A stretch of 64,000 nt of DNA, taken from an uncultured Sulfurimonas sp. (GTDB taxonomy: Bacteria > Campylobacterota > Campylobacteria > Campylobacterales > Sulfurimonadaceae). Positions 1 through 8,351 of this stretch are shown here, in pieces; position 1 is the first letter of the stretch, and every line of letters starts with the position of its first letter. The notes beneath the pieces are model-generated. The model saw nothing but the letters and a program-made list of their open reading frames with translations. It made no database searches and was not told the origin of the DNA. The stretch is from positions 1,439,781 through 1,503,780 of the forward strand of contig NZ_OY759725.1 of assembly GCF_963662755.1 (NCBI RefSeq), written 5' to 3'. A program made the translations under genes and the position numbers.

Positions 1-1310
1 TAAAACAAATAAAAAACTATTTAGAAAAATTTCAAAAAATATCTGCGATTTACAGAGTAAGCGACACAATTATTAAAGTAGCATTTGATAAAGATGATGA
101 ACTCTTTTTTGAGATGCAACGCTCAAACTCTAAGATATTTAGATGCGATTCTTATGTCCGCTCAAAAGTTTATAATGCTCCTTTTGATGTCTTACTCTCA
201 AAGAGATTTAATCGTGCAAATATATTGAGTGTCGAGCTTATAAACGAAGATAAAATTTTAAGATTTAAAACCTCTGTAAGCTCTGCATATAAAGAAGAAA
301 TAACGCTACTTCAGTTTGAATTTACAGGCAAATATACAAATGTAATTATTTTAGATGAGAATGAAGTCGTGCTTGAAGCTCTTCGTCATGTTGATATTTT
401 TTCATCTTTTCGTGAAGTAAAAGTAGGTCAAAAACTTCTAGAAGCCCCTAACGCTCCTTTTGTTGCAAAAGAGTATCCGCTTGAAGATGTAGAAAAGTTT
501 TTGTTTGATGAGTATGCTAAAGATATCGAAGCAAAGTTAGAGTCTTTGAAAAAACAAAAGCTTTCAATACTTGGTAAAAAACTAAAAAAGTTAGAAAAAT
601 TATATGCATCTCTTGAAGATGAAAAAAAATTAGAGTCCGAGATGCATACTTCACAGCACTATGGAAATTTAGTTTTGTCTAATTTGCATAACATTAAGCC
701 GTATCAAAAAATTTTACAATTGAATGATTATGATGGAAAAATTGTAAAAATAGAACTTCATAAAGAATTTTCATCTCCATCAGCTATGGCAAATTCACTC
801 TTTAGCAAAAGTAAAAAAGCAAAACAAAAAGTTTTGCATCTGCATATAGAAAAAGAGTCACTTAGCTCTAAAATAAAACATATAAAACTCTTTATCTCAG
901 CAGTAAAAGATGCAAAAGATATAGCTAAAATACAGCTACTTTTTCCAAAACAAGTTCAATCAAAAAAGGTAAAAATAAACGAATCAATAGAAACTTTTTG
1001 GATAGAGGGTTATAAGGTTCAACTTGGAAAAAATGAAAAAGGAAATATAGAAGTTTTAAAAAATGCAAGAGCAAAAGATATCTGGGTTCATATGAAAGAT
1101 AGACCATCAGCTCATGTAATCATCACAACTGATAAGCAAAATATTCCTATGAATATCATAGAAGGTGCAGCAAGATTGTGTGTTGATTTTACTCTGTCTC
1201 AAAAAGATAGATTTTTGGTCGATTATACTCCAAGACGTGAAGTGACTATACAAAACGGTGCGAATGTGCTTTACAACAAGTACAAGACAATAGAGATAGA
1301 TACCCGTTAA
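1..1310 (+). CDS. NFACT family protein (RqcH/FbpA-like), 5' end outside window
   Basis: The frame is open from base 3 and runs to TAA at 1310. The 37 codons before the first internal ATG (114) are clearly coding (KNYLEKFQKISAIYRV), so the start lies left of the window. A lysine-rich coiled coil occupies the middle (about residues 170-330 of the visible part). The C-terminal DIWVHMKDRPSAHVI followed by NIIEGAARL is the NFACT-R core. Family members bind tRNA and the 60S/50S-peptidyl-tRNA complex and add C-terminal tails to stalled nascent chains; older annotations say fibronectin-binding protein. Function is taken from the family. It precedes a small acidic ORF and cdsA-dxr-tsaD. Confidence 0.85.
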   Translation, partial: KQIKNYLEKFQKISAIYRVSDTIIKVAFDKDDELFFEMQRSNSKIFRCDSYVRSKVYNAPFDVLLSKRFNRANILSVELINEDKILRFKTSVSSAYKEEITLLQFEFTGKYTNVIILDENEVVLEALRHVDIFSSFREVKVGQKLLEAPNAPFVAKEYPLEDVEKFLFDEYAKDIEAKLESLKKQKLSILGKKLKKLEKLYASLEDEKKLESEMHTSQHYGNLVLSNLHNIKPYQKILQLNDYDGKIVKIELHKEFSSPSAMANSLFSKSKKAKQKVLHLHIEKESLSSKIKHIKLFISAVKDAKDIAKIQLLFPKQVQSKKVKINESIETFWIEGYKVQLGKNEKGNIEVLKNARAKDIWVHMKDRPSAHVIITTDKQNIPMNIIEGAARLCVDFTLSQKDRFLVDYTPRREVTIQNGANVLYNKYKTIEIDTR

Positions 1311-1318
1311 TAGTCTTT

Positions 1319-1485
1319 TTGTAAAAGAAGTGAATTCTTTTACAATGCATCTCACTAAAGCTACACTTAGCAGTGAGAGAATTGGCTTAAAAGTTTCTCG
1401 CCGAAAGGCGAAGCTTTAGTAGCCTTAGCGGCTTTAGCGGAGTAAAGGGACTTGTTCCTTTGCGGGACTAATAAATAGTAGTCCC
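1319..1485. repeat. Intergenic run of consecutive hairpins
   Basis: The 209-base gap after the NFACT gene holds several stem-loops in a row. An 11-bp stem pairs 1319-1329 with 1335-1345. CTCACT (1351-1356) can pair with AGTGAG (1372-1377). TCGCC-GAAA-GGCGA is at 1398-1411. AGCC/GGCT is at 1421-1433. AAAGGGA pairs with TTCCTTT (1444-1461, with one G-U). GGGACTA (1464-1470) pairs with TAGTCCC (1479-1485). The first may end NFACT transcription, but none has a proper U-tract. The local base composition (GC-rich, with repeated TTAGCGG) differs from the flanks. It could be a structured leader for the next gene, an RNA, or a remnant of a dispersed repeat. Confidence 0.6.
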
Positions 1486-1519
1486 TTAAATTTATGAAAT
1501 AAATCTTAAGGAGCGAGTT

Positions 1520-1822
1520 ATGCCAATAGGTGCAATAGGTAATGCAGTTTTTGTAAATCAGATGACGGCGAATGCTTCTTCTGTGCAAAATGCTCACAAT
1601 AATCGTGTAGATTTTCAAAATATGGTAGCTCAAGCCGCAGCTCAAGAAAAAGATGAAAAAGTTCTTGAAGTTCGTCCAACTGAAGAAAATCAAGAAGTAG
1701 ATCCAGATCGTGAACATCAAAAAAATGAAGCCGATCAAGAAACAGCTAGAAGCAAACATGATGAAGAAGAGGAAGAAGAAGAAAATGAGTTTCCTCTTCA
1801 CAAACTAGATATTAAAGTCTGA
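1520..1822 (+). CDS. Hypothetical small acidic protein
   Basis: A 100-residue protein with a good Shine-Dalgarno (AAGGAG) 7 bases before ATG. The N-terminus (MPIGAIGNAVFVNQMTANAS) is uncharged; the rest is very acidic and predicted mostly helical, ending in a run of glutamates then FPLHKLDIKV. No signal peptide or membrane segment. I recall a coiled-coil ORF in the same place between the fibronectin-binding-like gene and cdsA in Campylobacter, so the position seems conserved, but I know of no function. The reverse-strand ORF covering the same bases is a shadow: it is phenylalanine-rich, the usual result of reading glutamate/lysine codons backwards. Confidence 0.7.
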   Translation: MPIGAIGNAVFVNQMTANASSVQNAHNNRVDFQNMVAQAAAQEKDEKVLEVRPTEENQEVDPDREHQKNEADQETARSKHDEEEEEEENEFPLHKLDIKV

Positions 1823-1827
1823 TTTGG

Positions 1828-1833
1828 TATAAT
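1828..1833 (+). promoter_or_regulatory. -10 box for cdsA operon
   Basis: TATAAT just after the stop of the preceding gene, 17 bases before the cdsA ATG. Transcription would begin near 1840, right at the AAGGA ribosome binding site, giving a very short leader. Confidence 0.55.
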
Positions 1834-1850
1834 CTCCCAAAAGGAAACTC

Positions 1851-2615
1851 ATGGGAATTTTAAAAGCTCTTAGTTCAAGTAAAGAGAGAGTGATCACTGG
1901 TATTGCTCTTGTTGCGGTCGTTTTAATTATAGGTTTTATTGATAATTTTTTTCTAATGTGGGCAGTTCTTGGTGTTGTCTATCTTGTAGCATTTAAAGAA
2001 GCTCTCAAGCTTTTTGAATTGAAAAACAATTCACTTACTCTTTATGCCCTTGGCATATGGTTAGTTGCTGGTGTTTATCCTTATGGTGATGACCTTTTTG
2101 TTTTGGCTGGTGTAGCTTATGCAAGTGCTGTGGCTTTTAATAAAGAGCTTACATGGAATAACTTTTTTCCTTTCATCTACCCAACAGCAGGAATGTTATT
2201 TATATTTACAATGTACCAAGAGTATGGTGTATATTCACTTCTTTGGCTTTTGGTTGTGGTTGCTATGACTGATGTTGGAGCTTATGCAGTTGGTAAGAGC
2301 ATAGGTAAAACACCATTTTGTGAAACTTCTCCAAACAAGACTATGGAAGGTGTTGTAGGTGGTATCGTTGTTGCAACTCTAAGTGGTATGTTTGTTGGTC
2401 TTAGCATCGTTGATTTAGGTGTTGCTTTTATTATCTCTTTTATGGTTGCAACGAGCTCTATTTTTGGTGACTTGTTTGAGAGTTCCCTAAAAAGAGCCGC
2501 TGGTGTAAAAGATAGTGGAGATATACTTCCAGGTCATGGTGGAGCACTCGATAGAATAGACGGCTATCTTTTTGGAGCTATTGTGATGTTAGTGCTTTTG
2601 AGAGGTTTAGTGTAG
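1851..2615 (+). CDS. cdsA: Phosphatidate cytidylyltransferase
   Basis: 254 residues, an integral inner-membrane enzyme that makes CDP-diacylglycerol from phosphatidate and CTP for phospholipid synthesis. About seven hydrophobic segments are visible. The C-terminal family signature is complete: SSLKRAAGVKD followed by PGHGGALDRIDGY at about residues 212-241, with the metal-binding aspartates. AAGGA lies 7 bases before ATG. Its TAG stop is followed directly by the TTG start of dxr, so the two are co-transcribed. Confidence 0.93.
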   Translation: MGILKALSSSKERVITGIALVAVVLIIGFIDNFFLMWAVLGVVYLVAFKEALKLFELKNNSLTLYALGIWLVAGVYPYGDDLFVLAGVAYASAVAFNKELTWNNFFPFIYPTAGMLFIFTMYQEYGVYSLLWLLVVVAMTDVGAYAVGKSIGKTPFCETSPNKTMEGVVGGIVVATLSGMFVGLSIVDLGVAFIISFMVATSSIFGDLFESSLKRAAGVKDSGDILPGHGGALDRIDGYLFGAIVMLVLLRGLV

Positions 2616-3689
2616 TTGATATTACTAGGCTCAACAGGTTCTATAGGTGTAAATACACTTGAAGTCGCTAAGAAATTTAACATAGGTGTTGAGGTCTTAG
2701 TTTGTGGAAAAAATATAGAACTCTTAAATAAGCAAATCTTAGAACACTCCCCTAAAGTTGTAGTCATAGCAGATGCATCTGATATCCAAAATGTAAATCA
2801 TTCCAATGTTTTTGCAGGTTTAGATGCTATTTTAAAAGTTATAGAAGACTCAGCATCTGAGTTAGTCGTAAATGCTCTTGTGGGTTTTTTAGGACTTCGC
2901 CCGACTTTAACAGCCTTAGATGCAGGTAAAAAAGTAGCTTTAGCAAATAAAGAGTCGCTTGTTGCTTGTGGAAGTTTTATAGATGTAAGCAGAATCCAAC
3001 CGATAGACTCTGAACACTTTGGTCTTTGGTTTTTGATGCAAGATAGAGCTGTTGAAAAGATGATTATCACAGCATCTGGCGGGGCATTTCGTGATTGGGA
3101 TATAGCTAAACTTCAAAACGCTACTTTAGCAGATACTCAAAAACATCCAAATTGGTCTATGGGACAAAAGATAACTATAGACTCTGCAACTATGGTAAAT
3201 AAAATGTTTGAACTCTTAGAAGCTAGATGGCTTTTTGGAGAAGGACAATACGATGCTATTATAGAAACAAAGTCACTTATTCATGCCCTTATAGACTTTA
3301 AAGATGGTTCAACTACTGCGCACTTTGCTCATGCATCTATGCAACTTCCAATCGCTTATGCTTTAGATGCAAAGATGAATGAGAACATTTTAGCTCATGT
3401 AGATTTGTTAAAAGTAGGCTCTTTAGAATTTCGTGAGATAGAAACAGATAGATACCCTATATGGGAAATTAAAGAAGAGTTACTAAAAAATCCAGCTCGT
3501 GGCGTAGTTGTAAATGCAGCAAATGAAGTGGCAATTGAAAAATTTATAAACAAAGAGATAGGTTTTATGGATATTTCTAAAATAATCATCAAAGCTTTCG
3601 ATACTTTTACACAGATGCCAAATAGTATAGATGATGTTTTTGCTTTAGATGCAAAAGTACGCAATATACTTGGAGGAAAATATAGATGA
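2616..3689 (+). CDS. dxr: 1-deoxy-D-xylulose 5-phosphate reductoisomerase
   Basis: 357 residues, near the usual family length. It converts DXP to 2-C-methyl-D-erythritol 4-phosphate with NADPH, the first committed step of the MEP isoprenoid pathway. The NADPH loop GSTGSIG is at residues 5-11, NKES near residue 111, and the SASGGAFR-like segment ([10 protein letters not shown]) follows. The start is TTG, placed immediately after the cdsA stop with GAGAGG upstream; no ATG would keep the GSTGSIG nucleotide loop at the N-terminus. The end overlaps tsaD by four bases (ATGA). Confidence 0.93.
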   Translation: MILLGSTGSIGVNTLEVAKKFNIGVEVLVCGKNIELLNKQILEHSPKVVVIADASDIQNVNHSNVFAGLDAILKVIEDSASELVVNALVGFLGLRPTLTALDAGKKVALANKESLVACGSFIDVSRIQPIDSEHFGLWFLMQDRAVEKMIITASGGAFRDWDIAKLQNATLADTQKHPNWSMGQKITIDSATMVNKMFELLEARWLFGEGQYDAIIETKSLIHALIDFKDGSTTAHFAHASMQLPIAYALDAKMNENILAHVDLLKVGSLEFREIETDRYPIWEIKEELLKNPARGVVVNAANEVAIEKFINKEIGFMDISKIIIKAFDTFTQMPNSIDDVFALDAKVRNILGGKYR

Positions 3690-4663
3690 TACTAAGCATT
3701 GAGAGTTCATGCGATGATAGTGCTATAGCTATAACAGATATAAAAACCAAGAAACTTCTTTTTCATAAAAAAATATCTCAAGAGTTAGAACATTCAGTTT
3801 ATGGTGGAGTTGTTCCTGAACTTGCCGCTAGGCTTCATGCGGAGGCACTTCCTAAGATACTCTCAGAGTGCGAACCATACTTTAAAGAGCTAAAAGCCGT
3901 AGCTGTTACATCAACTCCCGGTTTAGCTGTAACGCTTGTTGAGGGAGTTACTATGGCAAAAGCTATCTCTGTAGCTCTTAGCATCCCTCTTATTGGTGTA
4001 AATCATCTTGTAGGTCACATATACTCTCTTTTTATAGATAAGCCTACGCAATTTCCTATGACTGTTCTTTTAGTCTCAGGAGGACATACTCAGGTTATGC
4101 AAGTGAAATCTTTACAAGAGATACAAACGGTAGCCAAAAGTATGGATGATAGTTTTGGTGAGAGTTTTGATAAAGTTGCCAAAATGATGGGACTAGGTTA
4201 TCCTGGTGGTCCTCTTATTCAAGAGTTAGCAAAAGATGGAGATAGAAAAAAATACAACTTTACTATCCCACTTTCACAGTCAAAACTAATAGCATTTTCA
4301 TATTCTGGTCTTAAAAATGCAGTTAGATTAGCCGTTGAAAAAGCAACTCAAGAGGATTACAAAGATATAGCCGCTTCTTTTGAACATATTGCAACTGCAC
4401 ATCTTATACAAAAACTAAAGAAGTATTTTAAAGAGGTACAGCCAAAAACTTTTGCCATAGTTGGAGGTGCTAGTGCTAACATATATTTACGCTCTCAAAT
4501 TGAAGAGCTTTTAAAACCTTATGGAGCAAAGTTACTTCTTAGTGAGCTTAAGTATTGTTCAGATAATGCGGCTATGATAGGAAGAGTGGCTGTTGAAATG
4601 TATGAAAAGAAAATGTTTACTAAACTAGATGAGTTAAATATCTCTCCTCGCAGTAATGTTTAA
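3686..4663 (+). CDS. tsaD: tRNA N6-adenosine threonylcarbamoyltransferase
   Basis: 325 residues. The enzyme transfers the threonylcarbamoyl group from TC-AMP to A37 of ANN-decoding tRNAs, working with TsaB/TsaE. ASKHA-fold features are visible: SIESSCDD at the N-terminus, [16 protein letters not shown], and the metal-binding pair H107/H111 in NHLVGH. GGHTQ and DNAAMIGR follow. The ATG overlaps the dxr stop (ATGA), a sign of translational coupling. Last gene of the cdsA-dxr-tsaD run. Confidence 0.94.
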   Translation: MILSIESSCDDSAIAITDIKTKKLLFHKKISQELEHSVYGGVVPELAARLHAEALPKILSECEPYFKELKAVAVTSTPGLAVTLVEGVTMAKAISVALSIPLIGVNHLVGHIYSLFIDKPTQFPMTVLLVSGGHTQVMQVKSLQEIQTVAKSMDDSFGESFDKVAKMMGLGYPGGPLIQELAKDGDRKKYNFTIPLSQSKLIAFSYSGLKNAVRLAVEKATQEDYKDIAASFEHIATAHLIQKLKKYFKEVQPKTFAIVGGASANIYLRSQIEELLKPYGAKLLLSELKYCSDNAAMIGRVAVEMYEKKMFTKLDELNISPRSNV

Positions 4664-4678
4664 AATTGTTTCAATTTT
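4662..4678 (+). terminator. Weak AT-rich hairpin after tsaD
   Basis: AAAATTG-TTT-CAATTTT, a 7-bp stem with a 3-base loop that begins inside the tsaD stop codon. It is AT-rich and lacks a clear U-tract, so termination is only possible. Confidence 0.35.
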
Positions 4679-4679
4679 G

Positions 4680-4711
4680 TCAAAACTTAGTCAAAACTTA
4701 GTCAAAAACAG
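4680..4711. repeat. 11-bp tandem repeat upstream of tpx
   Basis: The unit TCAAAACTTAG occurs at 4680-4690 and 4691-4701, and a third, degenerate copy (TCAAAAACAG) starts at 4702. The period is about one helical turn. It ends about 40 bp upstream of the tpx -10 box. Confidence 0.7.
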
Positions 4712-4749
4712 TTCTTTTGTAAATAAGAGTATTTTTATCCGATTTAATT

Positions 4750-4755
4750 TATAAT
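4750..4755 (+). promoter_or_regulatory. -10 box for tpx
   Basis: TATAAT in TTTATAATTCT. Transcription would start near 4762, giving a leader of about 110 bases that contains a small hairpin (AAAGTG-ATT-CACTTT). Confidence 0.5.
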
Positions 4756-4870
4756 TCTCTCGTCCAATTAATAAATCACACATAAATTATGAAAGTGATT
4801 CACTTTTTGCTCATTTAAGTATGAAGTAATAAAGTAAAGAATAAAATTTAAAAAAACACAAGGAGCCAAA

Positions 4871-5386
4871 ATGGCAACAGTAACATTCAAAAACGACATC
4901 GTATGTAATTTAGCAGGTAATGAAATCAATGTAGGTGATAAAGCACCTTTAACTACAGTAGTAAACTGTGACCCAATGCTTCAAGATGAGCAAATTGGTG
5001 GAGAAGGTAAAGTTCAACTTGTTGTAGCTGTACCATCTTTAGATACAGGTGTTTGTGACGCTGAAACAAGAAGATTTAACACTGAAGCAGCAGCTTTAGA
5101 AGGTGTTGAAGTTATCACTGTTTCTATGGATTTACCATTTGCATCTGCTAGATGGTGTGGTGCTGCTGGAATTGAGAACTTAAAAGTTTGTTCAGACTTT
5201 AGAAACAAAGATTTTGCTAACGCTTATGGTGTGCTTTTAGCTGATGGTCCTTTAGCTGGTATCACTGCAAGAGTTATTTTTGTAATAGGTAAAGATGGTA
5301 AAGTTTCTTACAAGCAAGTTGTTCCAGAAATCACAACTGAACCTAACTATGAAGAAGCTATCGCTGCAGCGAAACAAGCTTTATAG
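4871..5386 (+). CDS. tpx: Thiol peroxidase (Tpx)
   Basis: 171 residues; an atypical 2-Cys peroxiredoxin that reduces hydroperoxides using thioredoxin. The peroxidatic cysteine is in PSLDTGVCDAETRRF (about residue 62) and the resolving cysteine in NLKVCSDFR (about residue 96), the Tpx spacing. The SMDLPFASARWC segment is also family-typical. Strong AAGGAG 6 bases before ATG. It has its own promoter and terminator, so it is a single-gene unit. Confidence 0.95.
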   Translation: MATVTFKNDIVCNLAGNEINVGDKAPLTTVVNCDPMLQDEQIGGEGKVQLVVAVPSLDTGVCDAETRRFNTEAAALEGVEVITVSMDLPFASARWCGAAGIENLKVCSDFRNKDFANAYGVLLADGPLAGITARVIFVIGKDGKVSYKQVVPEITTEPNYEEAIAAAKQAL

Positions 5387-5427
5387 TAAGTAGCTACTTT
5401 TTAATTCACACTCCTTAATAATTTTCT

Positions 5428-5473
5428 AAAGCTACCCTCTCCCCTGAGGTAGCTTTTAGCATCTTTGATGCTA
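5428..5473 (+). terminator. Rho-independent terminator after tpx
   Basis: AAAGCTACC (5428-5436) pairs with GGTAGCTTT (5448-5456), a 9-bp stem followed by TTAG. A second perfect stem follows at once: TAGCATC-TTT-GATGCTA (5457-5473). Confidence 0.7.
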
Positions 5474-5517
5474 AAATTTAATAAATTGATAACTCATTTT
5501 ATTCTTCCTCCTTTTTG

Positions 5518-5533
5518 TAGGACTTCGGTCCTA
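5518..5533. terminator. UUCG-loop hairpin
   Basis: TAGGAC-TTCG-GTCCTA, a 6-bp stem with a UUCG tetraloop, preceded by a T-run (5512-5516) and followed by TTGTTT. It lies 39 bases before the -10 box of the next gene and may insulate it from tpx. Confidence 0.55.
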
Positions 5534-5571
5534 TTGTTTATCTTTTTAAGTTTACTACTGTTAGACTCTGA

Positions 5572-5577
5572 TATAAT
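5572..5577 (+). promoter_or_regulatory. -10 box for the outer membrane protein gene
   Basis: TATAAT inside GATATAATTATAT; expected start near 5584, with TTGGAGA as ribosome binding site before ATG 5603. Confidence 0.5.
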
Positions 5578-5602
5578 TATATAAAATGCATTGGAGATTT
5601 AA

Positions 5603-6352
5603 ATGAAAAAAATTTTAACAACCTTAACTTGTGCTAGTATTTTGGCATCATCGGCAAGTGCTGATTTTGCAAGACTTGAAATGGGTCTTGGTGCTTGGGC
5701 ACAAAACGCAAGTGGTAAAATGAGCTACACTGATAATGGAGCAAATGGTCAGTATGATTCTGATAAAAAAAATATCACACAACCTTATTTGTGGGCTTTG
5801 GTAAAACATCCTGTCCCAGTTCTTCCTAATCTACGTTTGGAATATGTATCTTTAGAAGATGAGGGTAAGGGTAGTGGTAAGTTTAAAGATTTTGATATTG
5901 GTGGAGTTACTACTGATGTTAAATACAGTATGAAACAGTATGACATTATTCCGTATTACAATATTTTGGATAACACTGCTTGGATAACACTTGATCTTGG
6001 TTTAGATTTAAAAATTGTTCAAGCTTCTATAGATGCTTCATCAAAAGCTCTTTTTACAGGTTATACAGGAAGTAGTAATTTAGTGTTGCCTCTTGTATAT
6101 GTAAGAGGAAGAGTTGAGATTCCTGCGACAAATATCGGTTTTGAAACAGATGTTAAATATCTCTCTTATAACACAAACACTGCTTATGATGTTCGTGCGA
6201 AAGTTGATTATACCTTTGATGCTTTTCCTGTGGTTCAACCTGCAATAGAGATTGGATACAGAATGCAAAAAGTAGATTTTGAAGATAGTAGTTCTTTAAA
6301 TTTAGATTTGGAATTTTCAGGTGTTTACGCAGGTGTAATGTTTCGTTACTAA
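5603..6352 (+). CDS. TIGR04219-like outer membrane beta-barrel protein
   Basis: 249 residues. The N-terminal signal peptide ends near ASSASA-DFARLEMG. The mature protein begins with the LEMGLGAWAQNASGKMSY segment typical of the TIGR04219 outer membrane family, then alternating amphipathic strands, and ends in the aromatic GVMFRY expected for BAM insertion. Pore or structural role is unknown. It stands alone with its own promoter. Confidence 0.8.
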   Translation: MKKILTTLTCASILASSASADFARLEMGLGAWAQNASGKMSYTDNGANGQYDSDKKNITQPYLWALVKHPVPVLPNLRLEYVSLEDEGKGSGKFKDFDIGGVTTDVKYSMKQYDIIPYYNILDNTAWITLDLGLDLKIVQASIDASSKALFTGYTGSSNLVLPLVYVRGRVEIPATNIGFETDVKYLSYNTNTAYDVRAKVDYTFDAFPVVQPAIEIGYRMQKVDFEDSSSLNLDLEFSGVYAGVMFRY

Positions 6353-6386
6353 AAAATATTAAGAGGCAAGGTATTGCCTCTTAACT

Positions 6387-7208
6387 CTAAAGCATACTTA
6401 ACTTCTCATATAATTCACGCGGTGTCACTTCTAAAGCGCTTGCTGCTTCTTTAACGTTTGTATCAGCAGAAGCATTAAATCCATTTTTTTCTAAAAAATC
6501 TATAGATTTTTCAAGATTTATTTTACCCATGTTTGCTAAGTCATTAAGTGTTTTTTTACCTAAAGAGTTTATCTTCTCATTAGTGCTAGATGCTTGTTGT
6601 TTAGAACTTACTATGTCATATATAACTTTTGGAGCTATGTTGTTCTCTTTTGAGATATCTAGCAGTGTTTGCATCTGTGAAGTTACTTTTATATTTTTAG
6701 CTTTTAATAGCTCCATAGCACTATTTGCATCTACTCCAAGTTTTTTACAAAATGATTTTAGAGATGACTCTTCAGCATGACCATAAGGTGGTGAACCATA
6801 CTCTTTTTCCCAATACTCTTTAATATTTTCGCCTACATCAAGTACACTTTGAAATGGTTGCATATTCATCAAAGTACCGCCAACAAAAAGTAGATTTAAA
6901 ATCAGTGCAATAATAAGTTCTTTTTTTAAAAACGTAATCTTCTTTGTACTATCTTTTATATAGTTAATAAGTGGCTTCCAGTTGTAGTATATATGCCAAA
7001 TAGTTATGACTAAAAAAAGAATCATTGAAGTTGTGTGAATATCTCCATATTGAGTCTTGCTAAGCCCAAACATTTTCCAGTCTGCCCAATAAGCAACCTT
7101 TCCTTTTGGAACGATATATAGCATTATTCCTGTTAGAGACATGATTAAAAAAGAAAAAGCTAAAGTCAGGGATATGACCTTTTTTACTACGATTTTAGTG
7201 CTGTCCAT
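6387..7208 (-). CDS. DUF4405-type membrane protein with helical tail
   Basis: 273 residues. The first ~115 form a membrane domain of about three helices with histidines in DIHTTSMILFL and VITIWHIYYNW, the pattern of DUF4405 proteins, which resemble di-heme cytochrome b. The rest is soluble and helical with recurring short segments (LKSFCKKLGVDANSA, FLEKNGFNASAD). Good AAAGGAG ribosome binding site. Convergent with the outer membrane protein gene. A role in electron transfer is inference from the fold only. Confidence 0.65.
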   Translation of the reverse strand: MDSTKIVVKKVISLTLAFSFLIMSLTGIMLYIVPKGKVAYWADWKMFGLSKTQYGDIHTTSMILFLVITIWHIYYNWKPLINYIKDSTKKITFLKKELIIALILNLLFVGGTLMNMQPFQSVLDVGENIKEYWEKEYGSPPYGHAEESSLKSFCKKLGVDANSAMELLKAKNIKVTSQMQTLLDISKENNIAPKVIYDIVSSKQQASSTNEKINSLGKKTLNDLANMGKINLEKSIDFLEKNGFNASADTNVKEAASALEVTPRELYEKLSML

Positions 7209-7276
7209 TTGAAGCTCCTTTTATCTGTTTTATTTAGTATTATAAAATAGCCATATTAACGTAATTTTAATATAAA

Positions 7277-8080
7277 TTAAGAGTTTAAGCTCATATATTT
7301 TTTATCTAAAATTATTATTTCGCACTCAAGAGAGATGCCAAACTCTTTATAAACTCTATCTTGTGCTTCTTTTATTAAAGTGATTGCATCTTCAAAAACT
7401 CCACCACCACAATTTAGTAAAAAATTCGCATGTTGCGCACTAAATTCCATCGCTCCAATACGCTTAGCCTTTAGTCCAACAGCTTCTATAAGTCTTCCTG
7501 CATAATCGCCTTTTGGATTTTTAAAACAGCTTCCTGCACTTGGTGTGCTTGGTTGGTTTGAGCGCATCTTTTTAAAAAGTTCTACCTTTTTTTCATCAAA
7601 ACCATATTTAAGATTGAAAGTAGCTTCTAAAATAGGCTCTTTTATATCTGTAAATCTGTAACCATGCACAATCTCTTTTTTACTAAAGTTACTTTTTGTT
7701 GTGGAGATGCTAAGAAGATTGTTGAAAATTTCATACTCTTTTAGTCCTGCATTCATGTAGACTAAACCGCCAAGAGTTCCAGGAAGATGCGAGAGAAATT
7801 CAAAATTTGCTATATTGTTTTTTTTGCAAAATGAAGCTATTTTTCCTGATGGAGTAGATGCTCCGATGATTAGAGTATTGTTTTGAATTTTTATATAATC
7901 ATATTTTTTTGAAAGCTTCATTAGCTTTGGAGGTTTTGTTCCCATTAGAATGTTGTTGCATGAACCAATTAAAAAATACTCATCACTAAAATCATCTGGA
8001 TTTTCAAGAATAGCTACATCTAGAGTTTGACCAATCTTTATGGAAGAAAATTTTGAAAAATCTATCTTTTTTGTTTTCAC
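7277..8080 (-). CDS. murB: UDP-N-acetylenolpyruvoylglucosamine reductase
   Basis: 267 residues from a GTG start. It reduces UDP-GlcNAc-enolpyruvate to UDP-MurNAc with FAD and NADPH in peptidoglycan synthesis. Seen: SSIKIGQTLDVAI and LIGSCNNIL (FAD domain), LPGTLGGLVYMNAG, and PSAGSCFKNP containing the proton-donating serine. The frame is open upstream to 8149, but that stretch overlaps fliQ. The GTG at 8080 overlaps the fliQ TAG (TAGTG) and gives the expected short type-II-like N-terminus (VKTKKIDFSKF), so I use it. Confidence 0.9.
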   Translation of the reverse strand: MKTKKIDFSKFSSIKIGQTLDVAILENPDDFSDEYFLIGSCNNILMGTKPPKLMKLSKKYDYIKIQNNTLIIGASTPSGKIASFCKKNNIANFEFLSHLPGTLGGLVYMNAGLKEYEIFNNLLSISTTKSNFSKKEIVHGYRFTDIKEPILEATFNLKYGFDEKKVELFKKMRSNQPSTPSAGSCFKNPKGDYAGRLIEAVGLKAKRIGAMEFSAQHANFLLNCGGGVFEDAITLIKEAQDRVYKEFGISLECEIIILDKKYMSLNS

Positions 8081-8346
8081 TACTCTATAAAACCTGGCAT
8101 CATATTGAATATATTGGTAGCAAAGTCTATCATTGAGTTTAGCATCCAAGGCATCGTTAAAATGATAACTATAACAACCCCAAGAATTTTAGGGATAAAT
8201 GAAAGAGTCATCTCATTTATTTGAGTTGTAGCTTGAAAAATACTAACCGCTAAACCCAAAAGCATACCTGTTAAAAGTCCAGGTAATGCAAGAAGAAGAG
8301 CGATTTTAAATGTTTCTACTCCAAGTGCAATTAGTTTTTCTTCCAT
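8080..8346 (-). CDS. fliQ: Flagellar export apparatus protein FliQ
   Basis: 88 residues, two hydrophobic helices, the standard FliQ length. FliQ forms part of the FliPQR gate of the flagellar type III export system in the inner membrane. The segments ETFKIALLLALPGLLTGMLLG and VSIFQATTQINEMTLSFIPKI are characteristic. It lies between mqnD and murB on the same strand, with one base shared with murB; flagellar genes in this group are scattered, so the isolation is normal. Confidence 0.92.
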   Translation of the reverse strand: MEEKLIALGVETFKIALLLALPGLLTGMLLGLAVSIFQATTQINEMTLSFIPKILGVVIVIILTMPWMLNSMIDFATNIFNMMPGFIE

Positions 8347-8351
8347 TATTT

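Noticed and set aside
1367..1801. 144-residue ORF on the minus strand
   Set aside because: It is a phenylalanine/isoleucine-rich reverse reading of the glutamate/lysine-rich ORF at 1520-1822, runs through the hairpin region and has no ribosome binding site.
8081..8149. N-terminal extension of murB to 8149
   Set aside because: It lies wholly inside fliQ and is unlike MurB; GTG 8080 at the fliQ stop is the better start.
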